A stretch of 64,000 nucleotides of DNA, taken from positions 167,379-231,378 of the forward strand of contig WGMA01000042.1 of NCBI GenBank assembly GCA_016125285.1, written 5' to 3'. The notes below the pieces were generated by a model. The model ran no database searches and was not told where the DNA came from. It worked only from the letters and a program-made list of their open reading frames with translations. Positions 46,833-56,538 of this stretch are shown here, piece by piece. Within the stretch, counting starts at the first letter, position 1. Each line of letters opens with the position of its first letter. The stretch comes from Phycisphaera sp. Lineage in GTDB: Bacteria; Planctomycetota; Phycisphaerae; Phycisphaerales; Zrk34. The position numbers were made by a program, and so were the translations under genes.

Positions 46833-47112
46833 AGTTCGCTCAGTTGATTGTAGCGGCGCGACGGCCGCGCGTGCCTTGCCGCCGCGTGCGCACAACGTGG
46901 CGCATCAAACCACGTCAGCCGAATTTGGTCACAAAATCGTCAACCCCCTCCGCGCACCCGACTCATAACAGCGCGCCCGGCGCGCCGCGACGCGCCTGTG
47001 CGCACCACGGCGTCGTTCCGCCCCTTTATGGAAGGACACCCACAATGCACAAACTGCGCGCCCATCACGTAAGCCCCACACGTCGCACCCGTCGCGGCAG
47101 GGGGGATGCGCG

Positions 47113-47133
47113 CCCCCCCCCCCCACACACACA
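47113..47133. repeat. Homopolymer C12 followed by a CA repeat
   Basis: Twelve Cs (47113-47124) are followed by ACACACACA. It is the longest homopolymer in the window and lies 62 nt before the acyP -10 box. Such tracts can slip during replication, and they are also prone to sequencing error. Confidence 0.6.
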
Positions 47134-47185
47134 AGCAGCATGCTCATCCCGGCGAGCGGCGGAGGCGCGTCCCGCGATGATGAGG

Positions 47186-47191
47186 TACAAT
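47186..47191 (+). promoter_or_regulatory. TACAAT box 6 nt before the acylphosphatase start codon
   Basis: TACAAT at 47186-47191, then CGAACC, then ATG 47198 and a second ATG at 47201. No Shine-Dalgarno is visible. This fits a leaderless or near-leaderless mRNA. Confidence 0.5.
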
Positions 47192-47197
47192 CGAACC

Positions 47198-47467
47198 ATG
47201 ATGCGTAAGACGGTGTATTACTCGGGACGCGTGCAGGGCGTTGGGTTCCGGGCGACGACGCGGATGCTGGCCGAGAGCTTCGACGTGACGGGGTACGTCC
47301 GCAACATGAACGACGGGCGTGTCGAGGCGATTATCGAAGGCGAACGATCCGAGATCGGTGCGTTTCTGGACGTCATCACCGACCGGATGGGCCGCTTTAT
47401 CGAGAGCACCGACATGCTGGAGTCCCCGGCGACGGGCGACTACGACGACTTTTCGATCCGATATTGA
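47198..47467 (+). CDS. acyP: Acylphosphatase
   Basis: An 89-residue enzyme hydrolysing acyl phosphates. Motif GRVQGVGFRATTRMLAES (with catalytic Arg), then VTGYVRNMNDGRVEAIIEGE holding the catalytic Asn. Length is normal. Start at 47198 or 47201 (MMRKTVYYSG). It is followed by a WD40-like gene 12 nt on, which may be co-transcribed. No regulator is evident beyond the nearby TACAAT box. Confidence 0.9.
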   Translation: MMRKTVYYSGRVQGVGFRATTRMLAESFDVTGYVRNMNDGRVEAIIEGERSEIGAFLDVITDRMGRFIESTDMLESPATGDYDDFSIRY

Positions 47468-47479
47468 GCGGGGTATGAC

Positions 47480-48478
47480 ATGCGACGAATGACGAACGGG
47501 ACGACGACGGCGTGCCTGATGGCGGGAGCGATGCTGACGCTGGCGATGGCGGCTGCGCCCGCGTCGGCGCAGCTCACGCTGACCAAGAAGCAGACGTTCA
47601 CCGGGCACGGCGAGGGCGTGCTGTCGGTGGCGTTCTCGCAGGACGGCAAGTCCGTCGCGGCGGGCACGGGCGCGCTGGGCGAGACGGCGCGCGACGGCTC
47701 GATACGCGTGTGGTCGCTGGCGGAGAAGAAGACGACGGCGCTGTTCCCGGCCCCGGGGCCGGTGCGCGACGTGACGTTCACCAACAACAGCAAGTTTGTC
47801 ACGTGCGCCGCGCACGCGAACGTCCGCACGGTGAACCTGGAGGACCACGAGCTGTACCGCGTGCTCGACCGCGACGCGACGGACTTCTTCCGCGTGGCGG
47901 TGACGCCGGACGAGAAGCACGTGATCGCCGTGGGCACCGAGAGCGTGCGCTACTACGCGTTTGTGTGGGACTTCACGACGTTCGAGGTGGTCGCGAAGAT
48001 CGAGGGGCAGTTCAGCGTCGTCGAGGTGTCGCCGGACGGCAAGACGCTGGTGCTGGGCGGGCACGACAACCGCGTGCACCTGTTCGACACGACGACGTGG
48101 AAGCCGGTGCGATCGATCGGCGAGGAGCGCTCGCGGCGGGTCGTCGAGGCGATCGCGATCAGCCCGGACTCGAAGCGTGTGATGACGTGGGCGAAGCGCA
48201 GCGGGGCGGTCGTGTGGGACATGGCCAGCGGCGAGTCGGTCGTGACGCTCGCCCCGATGCCGCGGCAGGTCAACGCCGCGAAGTTCAGCCCGGACGGGTC
48301 GCACATCCTGCTCGGCTCGGACAAGCTGCTGATCTACAACGCGTCGTCCGGCAAGAAGGTCGGCGAGGTCGACGCCCACGGCGGCGACGTCACCGACCTC
48401 GACTTCAGCCCCGACGGCAGCATGCTCGTGACGTCCGGCCTGCTCGACGAGGCGGTGACCGTCTGGTCGGTCGACTGA
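47480..48478 (+). CDS. Secreted WD40-like beta-propeller protein
   Basis: A 332-residue protein with signal peptide (TTACLMAGAMLTLAMAAAPA then SAQ). The propeller starts at FTGHGEGVLSVAFSQDGKSV and has about six WD-like blades (RVWSLAEKKT, FVWDFTTFEV, LFDTTTWKPV, VVWDMASGES, LIYNASSGKK, TVWSVD), consistent with a secreted WD40 scaffold. It has no kinase domain fused, unlike many planctomycete WD40 proteins. Partner unknown. It starts 12 nt after acyP. Confidence 0.78.
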   Translation: MRRMTNGTTTACLMAGAMLTLAMAAAPASAQLTLTKKQTFTGHGEGVLSVAFSQDGKSVAAGTGALGETARDGSIRVWSLAEKKTTALFPAPGPVRDVTFTNNSKFVTCAAHANVRTVNLEDHELYRVLDRDATDFFRVAVTPDEKHVIAVGTESVRYYAFVWDFTTFEVVAKIEGQFSVVEVSPDGKTLVLGGHDNRVHLFDTTTWKPVRSIGEERSRRVVEAIAISPDSKRVMTWAKRSGAVVWDMASGESVVTLAPMPRQVNAAKFSPDGSHILLGSDKLLIYNASSGKKVGEVDAHGGDVTDLDFSPDGSMLVTSGLLDEAVTVWSVD

Positions 48479-48512
48479 TGCGTCGACGCAACGATTGTGA
48501 GCGGATAGGTGT

Positions 48513-48535
48513 AACACCCGTCACACGGGGGTGTT
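48513..48535. terminator. Inverted repeat after the WD40 gene, weak terminator or operator
   Basis: AACACCC (48513-48519) and GGGTGTT (48529-48535) flank a 9-nt loop. There is no T tract. It lies 34 nt after the WD40 stop and 24 nt before the icd -35. Confidence 0.35.
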
Positions 48536-48558
48536 GCCCGTCGAACGGCGCCGTCGTT

Positions 48559-48587
48559 TTGCGTGACATCCCGCGAAACGCTATCCT
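48559..48587 (+). promoter_or_regulatory. Sigma-70 promoter of icd
   Basis: TTGCGT (48559-48564), 17-nt spacer, TATCCT (48582-48587). The predicted leader is about 50 nt and ends in a GGAG 9 nt before the ATG. Confidence 0.55.
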
Positions 48588-48641
48588 AGCCGACCTTTCG
48601 ATCCCCATTAGTCCTGACACGAATTTACGGAGACGTCGACG

Positions 48642-49883
<1,242 letters not shown>

Positions 49884-49913
49884 GTTACAGCCCTTCACGA
49901 AAGGCACGCACCA

Positions 49914-50243
49914 GTGTCCGATACCCACCCCGAGAAGTTTGACGGCGTGAGCGTCGTCTGTAAGGGCAACGTGTACTTCGACGCCGGCGTCGTCAGCCAC
50001 ACCGTGCTGTTCGGCGACGGGTCGCGCAAGACGCTCGGGCTGATCCGCCCCGGCGCGTACCGCTTCGACACCAAGGCCCCCGAGCACATCGCGGTCACCG
50101 ACGGCGCGTGCCGCGTGAAGCTCGACGGCGCGAGCGACTTCACGACGTACAAGTCCGGCGAGGCGTTCAACGTGCCCGGCGACAGCGAGTTCGATATCGT
50201 CGTCGATGAGGGCGTGTGCCAGTACATCTGCACCTACCTGTGA
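49914..50243 (+). CDS. ppnP: Pyrimidine/purine nucleoside phosphorylase (PpnP/DUF1255)
   Basis: A 109-residue cupin-like protein: VVCKGNVYFDAGVVSHTVLF, then DGSRKTLGLIRPGAYRFDTKAPEHIAVTDG. This matches PpnP, which phosphorolyses several nucleosides. Start is GTG 49914 with a weak GAAAGG upstream. It is 30 nt after icd and may be in its transcript. Confidence 0.88.
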   Translation: MSDTHPEKFDGVSVVCKGNVYFDAGVVSHTVLFGDGSRKTLGLIRPGAYRFDTKAPEHIAVTDGACRVKLDGASDFTTYKSGEAFNVPGDSEFDIVVDEGVCQYICTYL

Positions 50244-50278
50244 CCGCCGCCCGCCGAGCACAGATGTGATACACTCCG

Positions 50279-50303
50279 AGCCCAGGGAACGACTCCCTGG
50301 GCT
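50279..50303 (+). terminator. 10-bp perfect hairpin between ppnP and the GH57 gene
   Basis: AGCCCAGGGA (50279-50288), ACGAC loop, TCCCTGGGCT (50294-50303), then TTGCTC. A TACACT box at 50270-50275 lies only 3 nt before the stem. It may end ppnP transcription or form the first 5' structure of the GH57 mRNA. Confidence 0.5.
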
Positions 50304-50329
50304 TTGCTCATGTAGAAGGACGGCGCGTC

Positions 50330-52033
50330 ATGGCCATCGGCAGTTTCGTTCTCACCCTGCACGGTCACCTGCCTTACGTGCTGAGGCACGGCGTGTGGCC
50401 GCACGGCGAAGACTGGCTCTACGAGGCGGCGGCCGAGACGTACCTGCCGCTGCTGGAGATGATCGGCCATTGTGCGCTGCACAACGTCCCGCCGCACATC
50501 ACCGTGGGGTTGACGCCGGTGCTGCTGGAGCAGCTGTCGCACGAGCACTTCAAGGCGGGGTTCGTCGAGTACCTCGAGGACCGCATCGACCGCGCCCGCG
50601 CCGACCGCAAGGACTTCGAGTCGTGGAACAACGGACACCTCGTGTATCTCGCCGAGCGGTGGGAGAAGTGGTACACGCAGCGGATGGAGCAGTTCGAGGC
50701 GATCAACCGCGACATCCCCAGGGCGTACGGCGACCACGCGAAGGCGGGCATGATCCAGGTGCTCACGTCGGCGGCGACGCACGGCTACCTGCCGCTGCTG
50801 TACGAAGACTCCTCGATCCGCGCGCAGCTGCGTGCGGGCCTGGCGTCGAGCCACCGCATCCTCGGCTTCAAGCCGACGGGCATGTGGCTGCCCGAGTGCG
50901 CGTATCGACCGGGCGGCTCGTGGACGCCGACCAACGGCTGGGCGGGCAAGGACAACCGCATCGGCGTCGAGCACCTCGTGGCCGACGAGACGATCAACCA
51001 CTACTTCCTCGAAGACCACCTGATCCGCACGTCGCGCAGCGAGTGGGTCAACGACGGCGGGCACTGGCACAAGATCGGCTGGGACGAGTCGGCCAAGTAC
51101 CCCGGCCGCGGCTGGCAGAGCGTCAACGAGCCGCACATCGTCAACTCCGACGGGTCGGGGCCCGGGCGGCTGGCGGCGTTCGGACGCGACGCGGAGGTGT
51201 GCGAGCAGGTGTGGTCGGGGTCGATCGGCTACCCGGCGTCGGGCCAGTACCTCGAGTTCCACAAGAAGCACGGTCCGCGGCGCGGGCTGCGCTACTGGAA
51301 GGTCACCGGCAAGGGTGTCGACCTCGGCGACAAGGACATGTACTACCCCGACGATATCGAAGGGCTCGTCCATTCGCAGGCGCGGCACTTCTGCGACTTC
51401 GTCAAGAACAAGCTGCTGGACTACCACATCAAGACGGGGCGGCACGGCGTGGTGGCCGCGACGTTCGACGCCGAGCTGTTCGGGCACTGGTGGTTCGAGG
51501 GGCCGCAGTTCCTGCGCGACGTGATGCTGAACTTCCACTCGGACCCGGACGTGGACGTGCAGACCGCCGAGGGCTACCTGGGCGATCACCCGCCGGACAA
51601 GGTCGTGTCGATGTCCGAGGGCTCGTGGGGCGAGGCGGGCGACCACCGCGTGTGGGCGAACGATCGCGTCAACTGGATGTGGGACATCGAGTACCGCTGC
51701 GAGGCGAACTTCGGCAAGGCGACGCTCGATCTGCAGTGGCGGAAGGACGCCAGGATCGAAGGGCTGCTCAAGGACGCGGCGCGCGAGCTGCTGCTGATGC
51801 AGGCCAGCGACTGGTGGTTCGTGATCACGCGCGGTCAGGCGATCGACTACGGCATCAAGCGGTTCATGCAGCACGTGTCGCGGTTCGAGCGGCTGATCGA
51901 CACCGCGGAGAAGGCGTCGGTCGACTCGGCGTACCTGACGCGGCTGTCAGAGGTCGAGGCGTTCGAGGTCAAGGACGCTGCGATCCACGACATCATCTTC
52001 CCCGAGATCGATCTGAACTGGTGGAACATGTGA
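50330..52033 (+). CDS. GH57-family 1,4-alpha-glucan branching enzyme
   Basis: A 567-residue protein that creates alpha-1,6 branches in glycogen-like glucans. N-terminal LTLHGHLPYVLRHG is the family start. The catalytic nucleophile Glu is in TGMWLPECAY and the acid Asp in VAATFDAELFGHWWFEG. The C-terminal part (LLLMQASDWWFVITRGQAID) is the DUF1957-type helical domain. Length and motifs fit the branching enzymes of the GH57 family. ATG 50330 has GAAGGA 9 nt upstream. No other glycogen gene is in the window. Confidence 0.88.
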   Translation: MAIGSFVLTLHGHLPYVLRHGVWPHGEDWLYEAAAETYLPLLEMIGHCALHNVPPHITVGLTPVLLEQLSHEHFKAGFVEYLEDRIDRARADRKDFESWNNGHLVYLAERWEKWYTQRMEQFEAINRDIPRAYGDHAKAGMIQVLTSAATHGYLPLLYEDSSIRAQLRAGLASSHRILGFKPTGMWLPECAYRPGGSWTPTNGWAGKDNRIGVEHLVADETINHYFLEDHLIRTSRSEWVNDGGHWHKIGWDESAKYPGRGWQSVNEPHIVNSDGSGPGRLAAFGRDAEVCEQVWSGSIGYPASGQYLEFHKKHGPRRGLRYWKVTGKGVDLGDKDMYYPDDIEGLVHSQARHFCDFVKNKLLDYHIKTGRHGVVAATFDAELFGHWWFEGPQFLRDVMLNFHSDPDVDVQTAEGYLGDHPPDKVVSMSEGSWGEAGDHRVWANDRVNWMWDIEYRCEANFGKATLDLQWRKDARIEGLLKDAARELLLMQASDWWFVITRGQAIDYGIKRFMQHVSRFERLIDTAEKASVDSAYLTRLSEVEAFEVKDAAIHDIIFPEIDLNWWNM

Positions 52034-52060
52034 TCCGACCCCGCCGGGGGTTACGGATAG

Positions 52061-52089
52061 TTGACGTGCAGGGGCGCGGGTTCGACAAT
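52061..52089 (+). promoter_or_regulatory. Sigma-70 promoter of speA
   Basis: TTGACG (52061-52066), 17-nt spacer, GACAAT (52084-52089). Predicted start near 52096, a leader of about 95 nt. It rules out the long in-frame extension beginning at 52061. Confidence 0.6.
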
Positions 52090-52189
52090 AGTTACCCCGC
52101 GCGCACAGGGTTTGGGTGGATCGGCTGTGCGAGCTGAATCCCGAAACTCGAACGCTGACGGAGCCAAGCGCTCCGAGGAGAGGACGACG

Positions 52190-54166
52190 TTGACTCCATC
52201 CCAACAGACGAATGCCGTGAGCGAGACCGAGGCGCAGGAGCCGGCGCCGTGGACGCCCGAAGACGCGTCGCAGCTGTACATGGTGGACGGCTGGGGCGAG
52301 GAGTTCTTCGCGGTCAACGAGGCCGGGCACATCGTCGTGCGGCCGGATCACACGTCGGACCGTGAGGTGGACCTCTACGACATCATCCAGGGACTGACCG
52401 ATCGCGGCCTGCACGCGCCGGTGCTGATCAACTTCGTTGACCTGCTGGATCGGCGCATCGCCGACATGCACGACGCGTTCAACGACGCGATCGCGACTTA
52501 CGACTACGGCGGTCAGTACCGCGCCGTGTACCCGATCAAGGTCAACCAGCAGCGTCACCTCGTCGAGCAGGTCAAGCAGTGCGGCAAGCGGTTCGGGTAC
52601 GGGCTGGAGGTCGGCTCGAAGCCCGAGCTGCTGGCGGTGCTCGGCATGACCGTCGGCGAGTCGGAACGTCTGATCATCTGCAACGGCTTCAAGGAAGGGC
52701 GGTACATCCGCCACGCGATGCTCGCCACGAAGCTCGGGCGGACGATCATCCCGGTGATCGAGAACAGCAGCGAGCTGAAGCTGATCATCGACGAGGCCGA
52801 GGCGTTCGGCGTGCGTCCGCGGATCGGCGTGCGGATCAACCTCAGCCAGAAGGGCGTGGGGCGGTGGCGCACGTCGAGCGGCGAGAAGGCGAAGTTCGGG
52901 CTGTCGCTGCCGGCCGTGCTTGACGTCATGCGTCAGCTGCGTGAGCACGATATGCTCGACTGCCTGCAGCTGGTGCACTGTCACATCGGATCGCAGACGA
53001 ACGACATCCAGGTGATCAACGCGGCGGTCAACGAGCTGTCACGGATCTACGTCGAGATGGTGCGGCTGGGCGCCGGCCTGCGGTACCTCGACATCGGCGG
53101 CGGCCTCGGCATCGACTACGACGGCAGCCAGACGAACACCGACTACTCGGTCAACTACAGCCTCCGTGAGTACGCGGGCACGGTCGTGTATCGCGTGATG
53201 AGCGTTTGCGACGAGGCGGAGGTGCCGCACCCGACGATCGTGACGGAGTCGGGTCGGGCGATGGTCAGCCACCAGGGCGTGCTGGTGTTCAACGTGCTGG
53301 GCGCCAACCGTGTCGACCGCTTCCAGGTCAATGAGGCGTTCATCGAGCAGACGAACGGCGACCGCGACGACTGGCCGCGCCCCGTGCACGATCTCTACGA
53401 CGCGTACAAGCGGCTCAACGACGAGCACCTGCTCGAGGCGTATCACGACGCGATCCTTTCGCGTGACGAGGCGCTGATGCTGTTCAGCCTCGGTCACCTG
53501 GCGCTGGAGCATCGCGCGATCGTCGATCGGCTGTTCTGGTCGGTGTGCCTCAAGGCGTACGAGGTCGCCCAGACGCTCGAGGAGTTGCCCGACGAGTTGG
53601 CCGGCCTCTCGGTGAATCTGAGCGATACGTATTTCTGCAACCTGTCGATCTTCCAGTCGCTGCCCGACAACTGGGCCATCGACCAGGTGTTCCCGATCAT
53701 GCCGATCCACCGGCTCGACGAGGAGCCGACCCGCCGGGCGACGCTTGCGGACCTGACGTGCGACTCGGATGGCAAGATCACGCGATTCATCAACCGCCGC
53801 GAGGCGTACTCCCCGACGCTCCAGGTGCACGACCTGATCCCCGGCGCGGACTACTACCTCGGCGCGTTTCTCGTCGGCGCCTACCAGGAGACGCTCGGCG
53901 ATCTGCACAACCTGTTCGGCGACACGCACGTCGTGCACATCCGCTTCGACGAGGACGGGCAGTGGGCGATCGATCAGGTGGTGGAGGGCGACTCGGTTCG
54001 TGAGGTGCTCAGCTACGTCCAGTACGACGTGCCGGCGCTGAGCGAGGCAGTGCGTCGGGACTGCGAGTCGTCTGTGCGTGCGGGCAAGATGACCGCCGCC
54101 GAGTCGCGCACGATGCTCGAGGCCTACGAGCAGGGTCTCGCGGGTTACACGTACCTCGAAGAGTGA
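52190..54166 (+). CDS. speA: Biosynthetic arginine decarboxylase
   Basis: A 658-residue PLP enzyme, the same length as the E. coli SpeA, converting arginine to agmatine. Motifs: VYPIKVNQQRHLVEQV (PLP Lys), GLEVGSKPELLAVLG, LVHCHIGSQTNDIQVI, GGGLGIDYDGSQT, and the second half through VTESGRAMVSHQGVLVFNVL to the C-terminal DLTCDSDGKI region. TTG 52190 is chosen because GAGGAG ends 9 nt upstream and because the promoter lies just before. Convergent with the deoxyhypusine-synthase-like gene, a polyamine context. Confidence 0.94.
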   Translation: MTPSQQTNAVSETEAQEPAPWTPEDASQLYMVDGWGEEFFAVNEAGHIVVRPDHTSDREVDLYDIIQGLTDRGLHAPVLINFVDLLDRRIADMHDAFNDAIATYDYGGQYRAVYPIKVNQQRHLVEQVKQCGKRFGYGLEVGSKPELLAVLGMTVGESERLIICNGFKEGRYIRHAMLATKLGRTIIPVIENSSELKLIIDEAEAFGVRPRIGVRINLSQKGVGRWRTSSGEKAKFGLSLPAVLDVMRQLREHDMLDCLQLVHCHIGSQTNDIQVINAAVNELSRIYVEMVRLGAGLRYLDIGGGLGIDYDGSQTNTDYSVNYSLREYAGTVVYRVMSVCDEAEVPHPTIVTESGRAMVSHQGVLVFNVLGANRVDRFQVNEAFIEQTNGDRDDWPRPVHDLYDAYKRLNDEHLLEAYHDAILSRDEALMLFSLGHLALEHRAIVDRLFWSVCLKAYEVAQTLEELPDELAGLSVNLSDTYFCNLSIFQSLPDNWAIDQVFPIMPIHRLDEEPTRRATLADLTCDSDGKITRFINRREAYSPTLQVHDLIPGADYYLGAFLVGAYQETLGDLHNLFGDTHVVHIRFDEDGQWAIDQVVEGDSVREVLSYVQYDVPALSEAVRRDCESSVRAGKMTAAESRTMLEAYEQGLAGYTYLEE

Positions 54167-54182
54167 TCCGCGTTGCGCCGGG

Positions 54183-55247
54183 TCACCAGCCCAGCAGGTG
54201 CGCAAAGATCAGCGGCGCGACGATCGTCGCGTCGGATTCGATAACGAACTTCGGCGTATCGATCGCGAGCTTGCCCCAGGTGATTTTTTCGTTGGGGATC
54301 GCGCCGCTGTACGAGCCGTAGCTGGTGGTCGAGTCGCTGATCTGGCAGAAGTACGCCCAGACGGGGCACTCGAGCCGCAGGTCCTGGTGGATCATCGGCA
54401 CGACGCAGATCGGGAAGTCGCCGGCGATGCCGCCGCCGATCTGGAAGAAGCCGACCGGCGAGCCGGGGCCTTCTTCGACGGCCTCCATCGACAGCGGGTC
54501 CGGCACGTCGGGCAGGTTCTCGATGTCGGCGATGGAGTCGGCCTCCTCGCGGACCTTCTTACGCTGCGTGGTCCACGTGTACCAGCGGGCGAGTTCGATC
54601 ATGTATTCGATGCCGGTGCGGACGGTGTGGACGTTCTTGACGTCGCCGGCGATGACGTGTGCGGCGAAGATGTTGCCGAGCGTCGAGTCTTCCCAGCCGG
54701 GCACGAAGATCGGCAGGTTCTTCTCCGACGCGGCGACGAGCCACGAGTCGACGGGATCGATCTCGTAGTCCTCGACGAGCACGCCGTCGCGGATGAGCTT
54801 GTACATGAACTCGTGCGGGAAGTAGCGTTGGCCCCTGGCGTCGGCGGCCATCCAGTAATCGAGCACCTTGTGCTCGATCTTGCGCATCGCCTCTTCTTCG
54901 GGGATGCACGTGTCGGTCACGCGGTTGAGGTGACCGTCGAGCAGCTTCTGTTCGTCGGCGGGGGTCAGGTCGCGGTAGTGCGGCACGCGGCGGTAGTGCG
55001 TGTGCGCGACGAGGTTGAAGATGTCTTCCTCGAGGTTCGCGCCGGTGCAGCAGATCGCGTGGACCTTGTTCTGGCGGATCATCTCCGCGAGCGAGAGGCC
55101 GAGCTCGGCGGTCGACATGGCGCCCGCGAGCGTCATGAACATCTTGCCGCCGGACTCGAGCAGGTCGTTGTAAGCCTTCGCCGCGTCCACCACGGTGGCC
55201 GCGTTGAAGTGGCGATAGTGCCGCTGCATGAATTCCGTGATCTTCAT
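54183..55247 (-). CDS. Deoxyhypusine synthase-like protein
   Basis: A 354-residue protein of the deoxyhypusine synthase (DHS) family. Motifs: GGKMFMTLAGAMSTAELGLS, ICCTGANLEEDIFNLVAH, NLPIFVPGWEDSTLGNIFAA, and the catalytic Lys in ITWGKLAI. Bacteria lack the eIF5A substrate of true DHS, so a polyamine-transfer reaction (for example homospermidine-like or aminobutyl/aminopropyl transfer) is more likely. It is convergent with speA, 16 nt apart, which supports a polyamine role. TACAAT on the minus strand (55255-55260) is 7 nt before the ATG. The precise reaction is inference. Confidence 0.85.
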   Translation of the reverse strand: MKITEFMQRHYRHFNAATVVDAAKAYNDLLESGGKMFMTLAGAMSTAELGLSLAEMIRQNKVHAICCTGANLEEDIFNLVAHTHYRRVPHYRDLTPADEQKLLDGHLNRVTDTCIPEEEAMRKIEHKVLDYWMAADARGQRYFPHEFMYKLIRDGVLVEDYEIDPVDSWLVAASEKNLPIFVPGWEDSTLGNIFAAHVIAGDVKNVHTVRTGIEYMIELARWYTWTTQRKKVREEADSIADIENLPDVPDPLSMEAVEEGPGSPVGFFQIGGGIAGDFPICVVPMIHQDLRLECPVWAYFCQISDSTTSYGSYSGAIPNEKITWGKLAIDTPKFVIESDATIVAPLIFAHLLGW

Positions 55248-55254
55248 GGGACGG

Positions 55255-55260
55255 ATTGTA
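55255..55260 (-). promoter_or_regulatory. TACAAT box 7 nt before the DHS-like start codon
   Basis: On the minus strand the order is TACAAT, CCGTCCC, ATG. A TTGCAC-like -35 sits 16 nt upstream (plus 55277-55282). No Shine-Dalgarno. A near-leaderless mRNA is likely. Confidence 0.55.
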
Positions 55261-55287
55261 AGGCGGTGGGCGTGGGGTGCAACGCGG

Positions 55288-55707
55288 TCAGGGCTGGCAT
55301 GTCGTACACGGCCGGCGCCCGGACTTGATCGCCTCGTCATGTGTTAAGAACTTGACGCGGTTTTCGGGCTTGATGCGTTCGACGAATCGGCACGTGGGGC
55401 GGTGAAAGGTCTCGCCGCTGGACGAGGCGATGTAGTACGGCTCCTGCGACGCGTCCCCGTCGAGGCGGCCGACGGGGATCATCGAGTCGCCGAAGTACGG
55501 GGGTGTGGGCGGCGTGACGTAGTCGTCCGCGGCGGCGACCGCCGCGGCGGGCGCGTGACCGGAGGCCACGTCCGGCGTGCCGGTCGGTTTCGTCGGCGTG
55601 CCGGGCGCGGGCGTCGACGTCGGGCCGACGACGAGCAGCGTGCCGCCGACGCCGAGGGCGATGCCGATGATCAGTGCCGCGAGCGTCTGGATGCGTGGCG
55701 TGTTCAT
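55288..55707 (-). CDS. Membrane-anchored protein with Ada-like metal-binding domain
   Basis: A 139-residue protein. One hydrophobic helix (about 8-28) then a Pro/Thr/Ala linker. The C-terminal 50 residues (PYYIASSSGETFHRPTCRFV, then NRVKFLTHDEAIKSGRRPCTTC) have the pattern of the Ada-type metal-binding fold: YhxxxC and later RPCxxC. It lacks the methyltransferase domain of Ada. The role could be metal or DNA-end binding outside or near the membrane. TATAAT on the minus strand (55715-55720) is 7 nt before the ATG. Confidence 0.72.
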   Translation of the reverse strand: MNTPRIQTLAALIIGIALGVGGTLLVVGPTSTPAPGTPTKPTGTPDVASGHAPAAAVAAADDYVTPPTPPYFGDSMIPVGRLDGDASQEPYYIASSSGETFHRPTCRFVERIKPENRVKFLTHDEAIKSGRRPCTTCQP

Positions 55708-55714
55708 GCGATGG

Positions 55715-55720
55715 ATTATA
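55715..55720 (-). promoter_or_regulatory. TATAAT box 7 nt before an Ada-domain gene
   Basis: On the minus strand the order is TATAAT, CCATCGC, ATG. No -35 hexamer or Shine-Dalgarno is visible. Confidence 0.55.
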
Positions 55721-55752
55721 GCCGTGTCCGCCGGGGCCGCGGGTTGCGCGTG

Positions 55753-56430
55753 TCAGTCGAGCTTGACGGCCTTGGGGAGCATGAACGTGCGGTGCACCAT
55801 GTCTTCGTTGGCCTGGTAGATGCGCTTGGCGTCGACGTCGAAGCACGTCAGCCAGTTGGCGGTGTCGATGCAGATGGTGTGGCCGATGTTGGCGGGGTGT
55901 CCGCTGCGTTGCTTGGTGTGGCCGCAGATGACGGTGCGTCCGGAGCGGTGCGGCGCGGCGTCCCGGAGGTATCGCCAATGCAGGGCGTACATGGGCTGCT
56001 CGTTCATCGGCAGGTCGGACTCGACGTGCCCGTGCACGAAGATGTACTTGCGGGTCTCGTAGAAGTTGCGGCAGGTGCGTTCGAGGAAGTCCCAGTGCCG
56101 CATGGGCACCTTGTGCATGCCGCCGTACGCGGCGACGGTCGCCTCGCCGCCGAGGCGTTGCCAGCGGTCGGAGTCCATCTGTCCGTGGCGTGCGTCGATG
56201 AGCATCTGCTCGTGATTGCCGCGGAGGGAGATCACGCGGTTGGTGCGGTGGAGCTCGATGAGCCGGTCGATCACGCCGGGCGAGTCGGGGCCGCGGTCGA
56301 TGTAGTCGCCGAGCGTGATCACGAGGTCCGCCGCCGTGGGCTTGACGTAAGCGATGAGCGCGACGAGGGAGTTGAGTCGGCCGTGGATGTCGCCGATCGC
56401 CAGGATGCGTTGCGTGGTCTGCTCGCTCAT
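55753..56430 (-). CDS. PPP-family serine/threonine phosphatase or ApaH-like phosphoesterase
   Basis: A 225-residue metallophosphatase. Motifs in order: ILAIGDIHGRLNSLV, LVITLGDYIDRGPDS, ISLRGNHEQM, then FVHGHVESD and VICGHTKQ. These are the complete metal-binding blocks of the PPP superfamily. Length fits bacterial PrpA/PrpB- or ApaH-like enzymes. Start 56430; a TACAAT box at plus 56481-56486 (minus strand) gives a leader of about 45 nt. It lies with PP2C and MBL genes in a run of phosphatase-like functions on the minus strand. Substrate unknown. Confidence 0.87.
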   Translation of the reverse strand: MSEQTTQRILAIGDIHGRLNSLVALIAYVKPTAADLVITLGDYIDRGPDSPGVIDRLIELHRTNRVISLRGNHEQMLIDARHGQMDSDRWQRLGGEATVAAYGGMHKVPMRHWDFLERTCRNFYETRKYIFVHGHVESDLPMNEQPMYALHWRYLRDAAPHRSGRTVICGHTKQRSGHPANIGHTICIDTANWLTCFDVDAKRIYQANEDMVHRTFMLPKAVKLD

Positions 56431-56538
56431 CGAATTGACCGACGGTGTGTGCCGCGGCGGCGGCGGCGAATGGATGACCTATTGTACACGCGTTACAAGT
56501 CGGGCGTGGCGGCGCCGATCGGGTCGCGCCACGCGGGG

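Larger units (their letters stand above)
46833..47197. other. Intergenic region of about 365 nt before acyP
   Basis: No gene is assured. A frame from ATG 47045 (preceded by GGAAGGA) runs through the poly-C tract into acyP in the same frame, so an N-terminally extended acylphosphatase is possible but unlikely, because the extension is Arg/His/Pro-rich. The rest shows nothing I can assign. Confidence 0.35.
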
